A DNA stretch of 64,000 bases from JBBQXK01 sp038209775 (GTDB lineage: Bacteria > Pseudomonadota > Alphaproteobacteria > Rhodobacterales > Rhodobacteraceae): assembly GCA_038209775.1 (NCBI GenBank), contig JBBQXK010000007.1:59682-123681 (forward strand), given 5' to 3'. The translations under genes were made by a program, and so were the position numbers. The notes below the pieces were generated by a model. That model saw only the letters and a list, made by a program, of their open reading frames with translations, had not been told where the DNA came from and made no database searches. Below are positions 27,062-35,426 of this stretch, one piece after another (the first letter of the stretch is position 1; each line of letters opens with the position of its first letter).

Positions 27062-28012
27062 ATGCTGGCCTATGCGATCAGGCGGGTGGGGCTGTCGTTC
27101 CTGATCCTGATCGTGGTGATGCTGGCGATGTTTGCGATGGTGTTCCTTGTGCCGGGTGATCCTGCGTCACTGGCGCTTGGCCCCCGGGCCACGCCGGAAC
27201 TCAAGGCGGAACTGCGGCTGCGGATGGGGCTGGATCAGCCCTTTGTGGTGCAGGTCGGCTATTTCTTCGGCAATGCCCTGCGCGGCGATCTGGGGCTGGA
27301 TGTCTGGTCGAAAAGACCGGTGCTGGAACAGATACTCGAGGTTTTCCCGAAAACCCTGATCCTCGGGTCGGTCGCACTTGGCTGGGCGCTGGTCACGGGC
27401 ATCCTCCTTGGCTGTGCCGCCGTGGTCTGGCGCGATACCTGGATTGACCGGGTGCTGGCGGTGGTATCGGTCAGCGTCATCTCGGTGCCATCCTTTGTCG
27501 TCGCGATTTATGCGCTGATCGTGTTTGCGGTCTGGCTGAACTGGCTGCCGGCCATCGGGGCGGGCACGGCGGGGGACTGGGGCAGTCAGGCGCGGGCGCT
27601 GATCCTGCCGGCCTTTGCATTGGGGCTTGGCTGGGTCGGCTATCTCGCCCGCCTGATCCGTGCGGCCATGCTCGAGGTGATGGAGGCCCCGCACATCCGC
27701 ACCGCCCGCGCCTTTGGCATGTCGGAACGGCGGATCGTGTTCGGCCATGCGCTGCGCATCGCCATCGTGCCGACGGTGTCGGTGCTGGCGATGGGGTTCG
27801 GGGCGATCCTGTCGAGTGCGGTGTTTGTCGAGTTGGTCTTCTCACGCCCCGGTATCGGCACGCTGGTGACGGCGGCCGTGGAAAAGCGCAACTATCCGGT
27901 GGTGATGGGCACCGTGCTGTTCATGACGGCCTTCTATCTGGTGGTGGTGACTGCCGCCGATCTGTTGATCGCAAGGCTTGACCCAAGGGTGCGCGATGTC
28001 CTCCGCGGCTGA
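27062..28012 (+). CDS. Dpp/Opp-type ABC transporter permease 1
   Basis: 316 residues, six predicted spans, typical DppB start (YAIRRVGLSFLILIVVMLAMFAMVFLVPGDP) and an EAA-type loop EVMEAPHIRTARAFGMSERRI that contacts the ATPases. It sits 21 nt after the hydrolase stop with a GGCAGGGAG ribosome-binding region. It forms the channel with the next gene, which overlaps it by 17 nt. Confidence 0.9.
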   Translation: MLAYAIRRVGLSFLILIVVMLAMFAMVFLVPGDPASLALGPRATPELKAELRLRMGLDQPFVVQVGYFFGNALRGDLGLDVWSKRPVLEQILEVFPKTLILGSVALGWALVTGILLGCAAVVWRDTWIDRVLAVVSVSVISVPSFVVAIYALIVFAVWLNWLPAIGAGTAGDWGSQARALILPAFALGLGWVGYLARLIRAAMLEVMEAPHIRTARAFGMSERRIVFGHALRIAIVPTVSVLAMGFGAILSSAVFVELVFSRPGIGTLVTAAVEKRNYPVVMGTVLFMTAFYLVVVTAADLLIARLDPRVRDVLRG

Positions 28013-28868
28013 CCCTTCCGCCACGCGCCGGGGCCTTGGGCGGGCCTTGCTGGCCGATCCGATGGGGCTGGCCGGGCTGATCCTTGTATCCGTGTTCGTG
28101 GCGATGGCGTTGTTGGCCCCGTGGATCGCGCCCTATGATCCGGTGGCGCTGAACGTGAAGGCGAAATTCCTGACCCCTTCGGCGGCGCATTGGGCGGGGA
28201 CCGACCATCTAGGGCGTGACCTTCTGTCCCGCATCATCTGGGGCGCGCGGCTGGCGCTTGGGATCGCCATCACCTCGGTCGGCATCGCGGGGGCTTTGGG
28301 GCTGATGCTGGGCCTGATCGCGGGCTATGGGCCGCGGTTGCTGGATGCTGTGCTGGTCCTGATCTTTGACAGCATGTCGTCGCTGCCGATGATCTTCTTT
28401 GCGCTGGCCGTGATCACCGTGCTGGGGCCGGGGACGAACACGCTGATCCTCGTCATCGTCGCCGTGTCCATCCCCGGCTACGCACGCCTGATCCGCACCC
28501 AGACGCTGACGCTGACCGGCGCCGATTTCATTCTGGCCGAGCGGGCGATGGGCGCGGGTCCGGTGCGGATCATCCTGCGCCACCTGTTGCCCAACGTGGT
28601 CGGTCCGCTGGTGATCCTGATCTGCATGGACATCCCCGTGGTCATCATGCTGGAGGCCGGCCTCAGTTACCTCAACCTCGGCGTCAGGCCCCCTGCGCCG
28701 TCCTGGGGCAACATCCTGTCCGAGGGGTATACCTCGTTGCGGCAGGCCCCCCATGTCGTGGTGGTGGCGGGGATACCTTTGGTTCTGGCGACGCTGGGGT
28801 TCACCTTTCTGGGCGAGGGCCTGCGCGACGCGCTTGACCCGCGCGGCGCGGGGCGCCGATGGGCCTGA
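27996..28868 (+). CDS. Dpp/Opp-type ABC transporter permease 2
   Basis: 290 residues, DppC-like: short cytoplasmic N-terminus, first span (about 23-44), a PSAAHWAGTDHLGRDLLSRI block diagnostic of DppC/OppC proteins, and the EAA-type loop region ADFILAERAMGAGPVRIILRH. I chose ATG 27996 (MSSAADPS), which overlaps the upstream permease; an ATG in the same frame at 27978 adds six residues. The stop overlaps the next ATPase gene. Confidence 0.9.
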   Translation: MSSAADPSATRRGLGRALLADPMGLAGLILVSVFVAMALLAPWIAPYDPVALNVKAKFLTPSAAHWAGTDHLGRDLLSRIIWGARLALGIAITSVGIAGALGLMLGLIAGYGPRLLDAVLVLIFDSMSSLPMIFFALAVITVLGPGTNTLILVIVAVSIPGYARLIRTQTLTLTGADFILAERAMGAGPVRIILRHLLPNVVGPLVILICMDIPVVIMLEAGLSYLNLGVRPPAPSWGNILSEGYTSLRQAPHVVVVAGIPLVLATLGFTFLGEGLRDALDPRGAGRRWA

Positions 28869-29806
28869 CCCCCGCCCTATCGGTCGAACACCTGTCGGTC
28901 GGCTATGCCGCCCCCGGTGGCATGGTGCAGGCGCTGCGCGATGTGTCCTTGTCGGTGGCCAAGGGCGAGGTTCTGGGGATCATGGGCGAAAGCGGTTGCG
29001 GCAAGTCCACCCTTGCCGCCGCGATGATGAACCTGCTGCCGGTGGCGGCGCGGGTGACCGCAGGTGCTGTGCGGCTGAACGGCACTGACCTGATGCGCCT
29101 GCCCGCAGCCCAGATGCGCGCCTTGCGCGGGCGGGACATCGCGATGGTGTTCCAGGATCCGATGACCGCCTTCAACCCGGTGCTGACCATCGGCCGGCAA
29201 CTGCGTGACTTCACTGGCACGACCGACACCCGGATCACCGCCATGCTGGCCCGCGTCGGCATCCCCGACCCCGACCGCGTCCTTGCCCGCTATCCGCACG
29301 AGCTCTCGGGCGGCATGCGGCAGCGCGTGGCAATCGCGGCGGCCCTTCTGGTGCAGCCGCAGGTACTGATCGCGGATGAGCCGACCACGGCGCTGGATGT
29401 CACGATGGAAGCGCAGATCATCCACCTGCTGCGCGACCTGCGCGCAAGCTTCGACGGTGCCATCGTCATCGTCACCCACCACATGGGCGTGATTGCGGAA
29501 CTGTGTGACCGGGTGGCGGTGATGTACGCGGGCGAGGTGGTCGAGGATGGCCCTGTCGATGCCATCTTCCACGACCCCCGCCACCCCTATACCCGGGCGT
29601 TGTTGTCCTGCGATCCGGCGGTGGTCGACCCCTCATCGGGCCGCTTGCCCACCATCGGCGGGCACATCCCCGACCTCGCCCGCCTGCCCCCCGGCTGCGC
29701 CTTTGCGCCCCGCTGTGCTGTGGTCATGCCCCAATGCCAGACCCCCGTCCCCCGCCATGCCCCCACCCCGGGCCGCACCATCCTGTGCCACAGGGGGGCC
29801 GCATGA
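28859..29806 (+). CDS. Dpp/Opp-type ABC transporter ATP-binding protein 1
   Basis: 315 residues. Walker A MGESGCGKST, Q-loop MVFQDPMTAFNP, signature LSGGMRQRVAIA, Walker B VLIADEPTTALD, H-loop VTHHMG, and the C-terminal oligopeptide-transporter extension with paired cysteines (CAFAPRC). DppD-like. It overlaps the permease upstream by ten bases and the second ATPase by four (ATGA). Confidence 0.92.
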   Translation: MGLTPALSVEHLSVGYAAPGGMVQALRDVSLSVAKGEVLGIMGESGCGKSTLAAAMMNLLPVAARVTAGAVRLNGTDLMRLPAAQMRALRGRDIAMVFQDPMTAFNPVLTIGRQLRDFTGTTDTRITAMLARVGIPDPDRVLARYPHELSGGMRQRVAIAAALLVQPQVLIADEPTTALDVTMEAQIIHLLRDLRASFDGAIVIVTHHMGVIAELCDRVAVMYAGEVVEDGPVDAIFHDPRHPYTRALLSCDPAVVDPSSGRLPTIGGHIPDLARLPPGCAFAPRCAVVMPQCQTPVPRHAPTPGRTILCHRGAA

Positions 29807-30786
29807 ACCCCGTGCTTGACGTGGCCAACCTGTCGGTGGACCTGCCCGGTGCTGGCTTTCTGTCGCAGGTAAGCCTGACGATCCTGTCCGATGTGTCGCT
29901 GTCGGTCGCGCGCGGGGAAAGCGTGGCACTGGTGGGCGAAAGCGGTTCGGGCAAGACCACCCTCGCCCGCGCCGTGATGGGGTTGCAGCCCATATCGGGC
30001 GGCACCGTCGCGTTCGAGGGTGAACCCGTGCAAGGCCGCGCGGGCACCGCCCGCCTGCGCCGTGCCGCGTCGATGATGTTTCAGGATGCGACGGCGTCGC
30101 TGTCGCCCCGCCTGACCGTGGGCTACCTCGTCACCGAACCCCTGCGCATCCATGGCCAGTCCCTGACCGACCCTGACCGTATTGCGCGCGACCTGCTGGC
30201 AACGGTCGGCCTGCCCCCCGCCATGGTCCACCGCTATCCGCATGAATTGTCCGGCGGGCAGGCGCGCCGGGTGGGGGTGGCCCGCGCTTTGGCCCTGAGA
30301 CCACGGCTGGTCATCGCCGATGAACCGACGGCCGGCCTTGATGTATCGGTGCAGGCCGAGGTGCTGAACCTGATGGCCGACCTGCGGGCCGACATGGGGC
30401 TGGCCTACCTCATCATCACCCACAACCTTGCCCTTGTGCGCCATGTGGCCGACCGCGTGGTGGTGCTGTACCTGGGCCGGGTGGTCGAGGAGGGCCCGAC
30501 GGCGCAGGTATTCGCCACCCCCGCCCACCCCTATACCGCCAGCCTGATTGCCGCCGAACCCAAACCCGACCCCCGCCGCCGCCGTACTGATCTCGCGATC
30601 CGGGGCGAGGTGCCATCCATCCTGCGCCGCCCGCAGGGATGCGAGTTCCACACCCGCTGCCCGCTGGTTCAGGACGTCTGCCGCATCACCCCACCCCCCC
30701 TCACCCCTGTCGGCCCGGGCCGACAGGCACGCTGCCATTTCACCGCAAACCAACAAATGGGAGAATATCATGCACTGGAACACTGA
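29803..30786 (+). CDS. Dpp/Opp-type ABC transporter ATP-binding protein 2
   Basis: 327 residues. Walker A VGESGSGKTT, Q-loop MMFQDATASLSP, signature LSGGQARRVGVA, Walker B LVIADEPTAGLD, H-loop ITHNLA, and the same C-terminal Cys motif (CEFHTRC). DppF-like partner of the preceding ATPase. The natural start is the ATG at 29803 inside the ATGA overlap; the open frame before it is Pro/His-rich read-through of the neighbour. Its end overlaps the binding-protein start by 17 nt. Confidence 0.92.
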   Translation: MNPVLDVANLSVDLPGAGFLSQVSLTILSDVSLSVARGESVALVGESGSGKTTLARAVMGLQPISGGTVAFEGEPVQGRAGTARLRRAASMMFQDATASLSPRLTVGYLVTEPLRIHGQSLTDPDRIARDLLATVGLPPAMVHRYPHELSGGQARRVGVARALALRPRLVIADEPTAGLDVSVQAEVLNLMADLRADMGLAYLIITHNLALVRHVADRVVVLYLGRVVEEGPTAQVFATPAHPYTASLIAAEPKPDPRRRRTDLAIRGEVPSILRRPQGCEFHTRCPLVQDVCRITPPPLTPVGPGRQARCHFTANQQMGEYHALEH

Positions 30787-32320
30787 CCGTCGCGGCTTTC
30801 TCAAAGCCGCCGGCGCGGGCCTTGCCGCCGCCGCCACCGCCCCGCATTTCGCCTGGGCCGCCGACGGCGACACCCTGCGCCTGCGCATGGGGGCCGATTT
30901 TCAGGTGCTGGACCCGTTCGGCATCATTGGTGAGTTGGACGACATCATCCCCCGCTGCACCAACGTCACCCTCGTCCGTCTGGGCGATATGCGCGACGGC
31001 AACAAGCTGCGCCCCTGGGCGGCGGAAAAGGTGGAATGGCTGGACCCCACCCGCTATGCGTTTACCCTGCGCGAGGGGCTGATGTGGACCAACGGCTTCG
31101 GCTCCGTCACCACCGACGACGTCAAGTTTTCCTACGAACGCATCGCGGGGTCCGACAGCGCATGGGCCTATCAGTTTGAAAAACTGAAAGAAGTCGAAAT
31201 CATCGACGCCCGTTCGGGCATCATCCACCTGACCGAACCCTATGCGGCCTTTGACGTGGTGGCGCTTCCGTATTACGGCGGCCACATCGTGTGCAAGGCA
31301 GCGGTGACGGCGGCAGGCGGCAGTTACACCACAACGATCCCCGCCGAATGCGGCCCCTACCTTTTCGACACATGGGAGCAGAACCAGAAGGTCACCCTCA
31401 AGGCCAACCCCGACTGGACCGGCGAAAAACCCGCCTTCGCCCGCGTCGAATTCTACATCGTCACTGACGATCAGGCGGCGCAACTGGCCTATGAGGCCGA
31501 CGCCTTCGACTTTACCCGTGTCGCGGTCAGTGCAGCCACCGCGTTGAAAACCGCGATGCCCGCTGGGGCCGCCCTGATCGAGGCACCGGGCACACGTTAT
31601 GCCTGGCTGACCATCAACATGAATGCCGAACCCCTCAAGGACATCCGCGTGCGGCAGGCGATCCAGCTGGCCTATGACGGGCAGGCGGTGCTGGACGGGG
31701 CCTATGACGGGCTGGTGGCACGCGGCACGGGTGTGGTGCCGCCCACCTCGGGCTATGCCCGGCCCGCCAACCTGATGGCCACCCGCGATGTGGAACGCGC
31801 CCGCGCGCTGTTGGCCGAGGCGGGTGCCGAGGGGCTGACGCTCAACCTCTATGGCACCACTGACGGCACCACCCAGACGATTGCCCAGATCATCCAGGCA
31901 AACCTGGCCGAGGCCGGGATCACCGTCGAAATCCAGCCCACCGACGATGCCGCCTATTGGGCACTGGGCGACAAGACGGCGGGTGATGGCTACAAGTCCA
32001 TCGAACTGGTGCTGATGAACTTTGCAGGCGGCATCGACCCCACCGAAAACCTTGTGTGGTTCCGCCCCGATCAGATCGGCGTCTACAACTGGTCATTCTT
32101 CGACAGCCCGGAATACGAGGCGCTCTATCAATCCTCGCTGACCGAAGCCGACCCCGACAAGCGCCGCGCCATGTTCAACCGGATGGAGGACCTGATGGAG
32201 CAGTCGGGCGGTTTCATCTTTCTGTGCTTCGAGCCCTATCTGGCGCTGCACGACGCCAACCTGAAGCCGGTGATCCTGGCCGATGGCCACCCCGATCCCG
32301 TCGGGTTCGGCAAGGTCTGA
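30770..32320 (+). CDS. ABC transporter substrate-binding protein, family 5, TAT signal
   Basis: 516 residues of the SBP_bac_5 (DppA/OppA) type. The N-terminus MHWNTDRRGFLKAAGAGLAAAAT has a twin-arginine motif, so it is probably exported folded to the periplasm. Internal family blocks include LREGLMWTNGFGSVTTDDVKFSYERI and IRVRQAIQLAYDGQAVLDG. A ribosome-binding AAATGGGAG precedes ATG 30770. It defines the substrate of the operon's transporter; family 5 proteins bind peptides but also carnitine, polyamines and other cationic molecules, which would suit the MttB and hydrolase genes. Confidence 0.9.
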   Translation: MHWNTDRRGFLKAAGAGLAAAATAPHFAWAADGDTLRLRMGADFQVLDPFGIIGELDDIIPRCTNVTLVRLGDMRDGNKLRPWAAEKVEWLDPTRYAFTLREGLMWTNGFGSVTTDDVKFSYERIAGSDSAWAYQFEKLKEVEIIDARSGIIHLTEPYAAFDVVALPYYGGHIVCKAAVTAAGGSYTTTIPAECGPYLFDTWEQNQKVTLKANPDWTGEKPAFARVEFYIVTDDQAAQLAYEADAFDFTRVAVSAATALKTAMPAGAALIEAPGTRYAWLTINMNAEPLKDIRVRQAIQLAYDGQAVLDGAYDGLVARGTGVVPPTSGYARPANLMATRDVERARALLAEAGAEGLTLNLYGTTDGTTQTIAQIIQANLAEAGITVEIQPTDDAAYWALGDKTAGDGYKSIELVLMNFAGGIDPTENLVWFRPDQIGVYNWSFFDSPEYEALYQSSLTEADPDKRRAMFNRMEDLMEQSGGFIFLCFEPYLALHDANLKPVILADGHPDPVGFGKV

Positions 32321-32378
32321 GGGGTGACGGCTCAAAGATGCTGCACGGTAAACGCCGGTCCCACCCCCCCCACCCCAA

Positions 32379-32401
32379 CCCTCCCCCTCAGGGGGGGAGG
32401 G
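32379..32401 (+). terminator. GC-only hairpin after the binding-protein gene
   Basis: CCCTCCCCCT / AGGGGGGGAGGG, a stem of about ten pairs with a two-base loop, 59 nt past the stop at 32320 and 48 nt before the TetR start. There is no T-run, so it may attenuate, stabilise mRNA ends, or simply be an intergenic palindrome. Confidence 0.4.
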
Positions 32402-32448
32402 GGCGACGGGCGGCACCGCTGCGCATCACCCCGTCCGGGTGACGCGAC

Positions 32449-33057
32449 GTGACCGCAACCACCCCGCGCAATCAGCGCCTCGCCCCCGCCGACCGGCGGG
32501 CGCATATCGAGGATGCCGCCCGCACCTGCATGGCACGCGGCGGCATCCGCGCCTTTACCGTCGATCAGGTGGTGGCCGAGGCGGGCGTGTCACGCGGCCT
32601 GATCGCACATCACTTCGGCTCGATGGATGGGCTTCTGGTGGCGGTCTACGGGCGCATGTACCGCGAATGGATCGCGGTGATCGACGCCCCCCGCCCCGGC
32701 CTGACGCGACTTGAGGCCACGATCGAGGCGCTGGTCTCGCCCGACCTCTTCAGCCGCGACGTTCTGAACATCTGGCTGACCCTGTGGGGCGAGATCGCGA
32801 ACAACCCCACCCTGCGCGACGAACACCGCAAACTCTACGGCGACTACCGCGCCAGCATCGCCGCCGCCCTGCGCGAAGCGGCCACATCGAACGGCCGAAC
32901 CATCGACGCCGAAACCATCGCCGCCGCCTTCATCTGCCTGATCGACGGCTTTGGCGTACAGCGCTGCGTCGAGCCTTCGCTGCTGTCCGAGGATGACGCA
33001 CGGGCCGCCTGCTGGGCCTTTCTAGCGCCACATCTGGGCGGCGGGCCGTCGCTCTAG
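32449..33057 (+). CDS. TetR-family regulator, BetI-like
   Basis: 202 residues. An N-terminal helix-turn-helix (TVDQVVAEAGVSRGLIAHHFGSMDGLLVAVY, about 38-68) of the TetR type; the AHHFGSMDGLL recognition region and overall length resemble BetI, the choline/betaine repressor. The C-terminal ligand domain carries IEALVSPDLFSRDVLNIWLTLWGE and a helix-rich end (CLIDGFGVQRCVEPSLLSEDDAR). The start is GTG at 32449. Placed as last gene of the methylated-amine operon, it probably senses that substrate and controls the operon. Confidence 0.8.
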   Translation: MTATTPRNQRLAPADRRAHIEDAARTCMARGGIRAFTVDQVVAEAGVSRGLIAHHFGSMDGLLVAVYGRMYREWIAVIDAPRPGLTRLEATIEALVSPDLFSRDVLNIWLTLWGEIANNPTLRDEHRKLYGDYRASIAAALREAATSNGRTIDAETIAAAFICLIDGFGVQRCVEPSLLSEDDARAACWAFLAPHLGGGPSL

Positions 33058-33938
33058 GCAAATGGTGCCGACAGGTTCGCGACACTGACCTTCGAGCGGC
33101 AGGTGACAGCACGCGTCGCAACCTTGTGGCAGGCGTGGACGGCCCCTGCCGCGCGGGCGGTATGGTCGCCCCTTGCGCCGGGTGTGACGGTAGAATTTCT
33201 GGAGGCCGACACAAGGGTTGGCGGGCGCGAGGTTTCGCTGTGCAAGGTGGCGGGACAAGCGGATATCCGGGTCGGAGCGGGCTGGATACATCTGCAACCC
33301 AAGGTTCGCTGCGTGAACCATGAGGTGGTGTGCTGCGAGGGTTCGGACCATTCCGCGGCATTGATCACCGCCGGTTTCACTGCCGATGGGGCAAGCATTC
33401 GCGCGGTGGTGACGGTGCAACTGTCGTCTTTGACCGAGGATATGGTGCATGCCTATCAGCAGGGCTTTGGTGCCGGGATGGCCGATGTGGGAGAGGTGGC
33501 CGAACGGACCATGGTGCTGCGCCGGGTGATCAAGGCTCTGCGTCGGGTGGTCTGGGGGGCTTGGGTGAACCCCGAGACGCTGCCGCAATGTTGAGGCCGG
33601 ATGGGTTTACATGCCGGACTGACCGGATCGACCTGCAAACGGGCGGCGAGTGGGTGTTCGACACGATAGCACCGGACGGCACGGTCTTTCCGAACCACCA
33701 AAAGCATGCCGAGATTCGCGCGGAAGATCGCCTCGTCTATACGCTGCGGTGGGCTGAAAACGGGCCAAGGCACGCCGATGCCTAGGCCATGTTCGAGGAA
33801 GCCGACGGTGCGACGACGGTGACGCTGGGCATGGTGTTCAGCACGGCGGCACAGTTCAACGACGCCAGGGGGTTCGGGGTGGAAAAGCTGGGGTTGCAGA
33901 CCCTCGGCAAGCCTGCCCGGTTCGTCGGGGCCGGGTGA
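33058..33938 (+). pseudogene. Tandem SRPBCC/AHSA1-domain gene, decayed
   Basis: Translation gives two consecutive SRPBCC (AHSA1/polyketide-cyclase-like) domains, but the gene is broken at three points. There is no ATG or other convincing start before DRFATLTFERQV (only an internal GTG at 33103). At about 33589 the expected LPQWWGPDG reads LPQC-stop with a one-base loss, and the frame resumes as PDGFTCRTDRIDL. At 33783 a TAG replaces a codon between HADA and AMFEE. The last part runs to a TGA at 33936. Such proteins bind small hydrophobic ligands; this copy is very probably dead. Confidence 0.7.
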
Positions 33939-34086
33939 GGCTGTGGCAGGGGGGGGATACTGCGGGGTTTGTCGACGTCTGTAATGACTTTCCGGCGATG
34001 TTTCCCGACCTGCTGGGCAATCATCATATGATCGGCACCACCGATGGCAATGACCGCCAACGGCCGGACCTGTTCTCAGAACCAAC

Positions 34087-35109
34087 TCAGCCGCGCTTCC
34101 CGTGGGCCTTCGAGATCTTGTTTCCACGTGGCCCGGACTGGACTGGGGAGTTAACCCGGTTTTCCACCAGAAGTTTGCGCCACCGGTCAAGTCGCGCCGG
34201 ATCAAGGTTTCCAGACACAATCGCCATCTGAACTGCGCAGCCCGGTTCATGGTCATGCGTGCAATCTCTGAACCGACACTTGGGCGCAAGTTCAACAATC
34301 TCGGCAAACAGGATATCCAGCCCCACCGCCACTTCGCCGACATGCAGCGTGCGCATTCCCGGCGTGTCGATCACCCAGCCGCCGCCCAGTATCGCATGCA
34401 GCGAGCGGGATGTGGTCGTGTGCCGCCCCTTGGCGTCGCCCTCGCGGATGCTGCCGGTCAGTTGCATCTCATCGGCCGTTTTGGCCGAAAGCGTATTCAG
34501 CAAAGTCGACTTTCCCACCCCCGACGATCCGACAAGGGCAACGGTCTGCCCGGTGCCGCACCATGGCGCAAGCAGCGGCACCGCGTCGGGCGCAGTCGCG
34601 TTCAGCATCACGACATCCAGACCGCGTTGCAGCGCCGCAGCCTCCTGACCATATGCCCTGCTGTCCACAGCCTGGTCGATCTTCGTCAGAACGATCACCG
34701 GGTTTGTCCCGGACTCATTCGCGAGTGCCAGATAACGCTCCAGCCGCGCGGGGTTGAAGTCGTCATTGCAGGACGTGACGATGAAAAGCGTGTCGACGTT
34801 CGCCGCGATCAATTGCAGTGCCCGGCCCCCTTCCGTCCGTCGCTGCAGCAGGGTCTTTCGATCCAGCCGCCGGACCAGCATGCTGGTTTCACGATCGATG
34901 AGAGCCCAATCGCCCACAGCAAAATCCGTGGTTCTGGAATGGACGGGAAGGCCCAGCCGCACCGGTCCAAATTCGGATTCGCCGGTCAGTCTGGACCGAT
35001 GGACCGTGGATATGCGCGTTGGGGCAAGATGGGTCTCGTCAGGCCCAACTTGGTCGCCAAAATACGCCGACCAACCGAGGGCGGCCAGAGATAGGGATGC
35101 CTGTTTCAT
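34087..35109 (-). CDS. rsgA: Small-subunit ribosome-maturation GTPase RsgA
   Basis: About 340 residues. Circularly permuted GTPase motif order is visible: G4 VIVLTKIDQ first, then G1 VGSSGVGKSTLLN, switch region GRHTTTSR and G3 DTPGMR, followed by the zinc-binding C-terminal knuckle CRFRDCTHDHEPGC. An N-terminal OB-fold domain precedes. RsgA checks the 30S decoding centre late in assembly. I set the start at 35109 (MKQASLSLAALGW), eight codons inside the longest frame, where family homology seems to begin. It stands alone on the minus strand between decayed stretches. Confidence 0.88.
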   Translation of the reverse strand: MKQASLSLAALGWSAYFGDQVGPDETHLAPTRISTVHRSRLTGESEFGPVRLGLPVHSRTTDFAVGDWALIDRETSMLVRRLDRKTLLQRRTEGGRALQLIAANVDTLFIVTSCNDDFNPARLERYLALANESGTNPVIVLTKIDQAVDSRAYGQEAAALQRGLDVVMLNATAPDAVPLLAPWCGTGQTVALVGSSGVGKSTLLNTLSAKTADEMQLTGSIREGDAKGRHTTTSRSLHAILGGGWVIDTPGMRTLHVGEVAVGLDILFAEIVELAPKCRFRDCTHDHEPGCAVQMAIVSGNLDPARLDRWRKLLVENRVNSPVQSGPRGNKISKAHGKRG

Positions 35110-35426
35110 CGAAATGATCACGAACGCCTGCATGGCCGCAGCGTCGCATTGTTACAACCCTTTTCGCACAGGATGCCGCTGTTGGTGATGACAGGGTTGG
35201 CCGGGATAATGCGCGCGTCGCAGATGGGTGGGGCATGGTCTGCTTCCATGTCCGCCCAGACGGGGCATGTCGGCAGCCACTGCCTGGCCGTGAACGTCGA
35301 TCAAGGGCCGATCACGTCGATGCACATGAAACGACGTCAAGCGCGGGAACCGGACCTTCTCGGTTTCCTCTGGCCAAAGGTATTCGCCCAGGATCGGACG
35401 TTTTGATGCCGTGCTCGGCTAACGTT
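35110..35426. other. Intergenic stretch without recognisable content
   Basis: About 317 nt upstream of rsgA and downstream of the DUF3179 gene. All six frames were read; the short frames resemble no family I know. It presumably contains the rsgA promoter near 35110-35160, where GC drops (GCATTGTTACAACCC). Confidence 0.4.
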
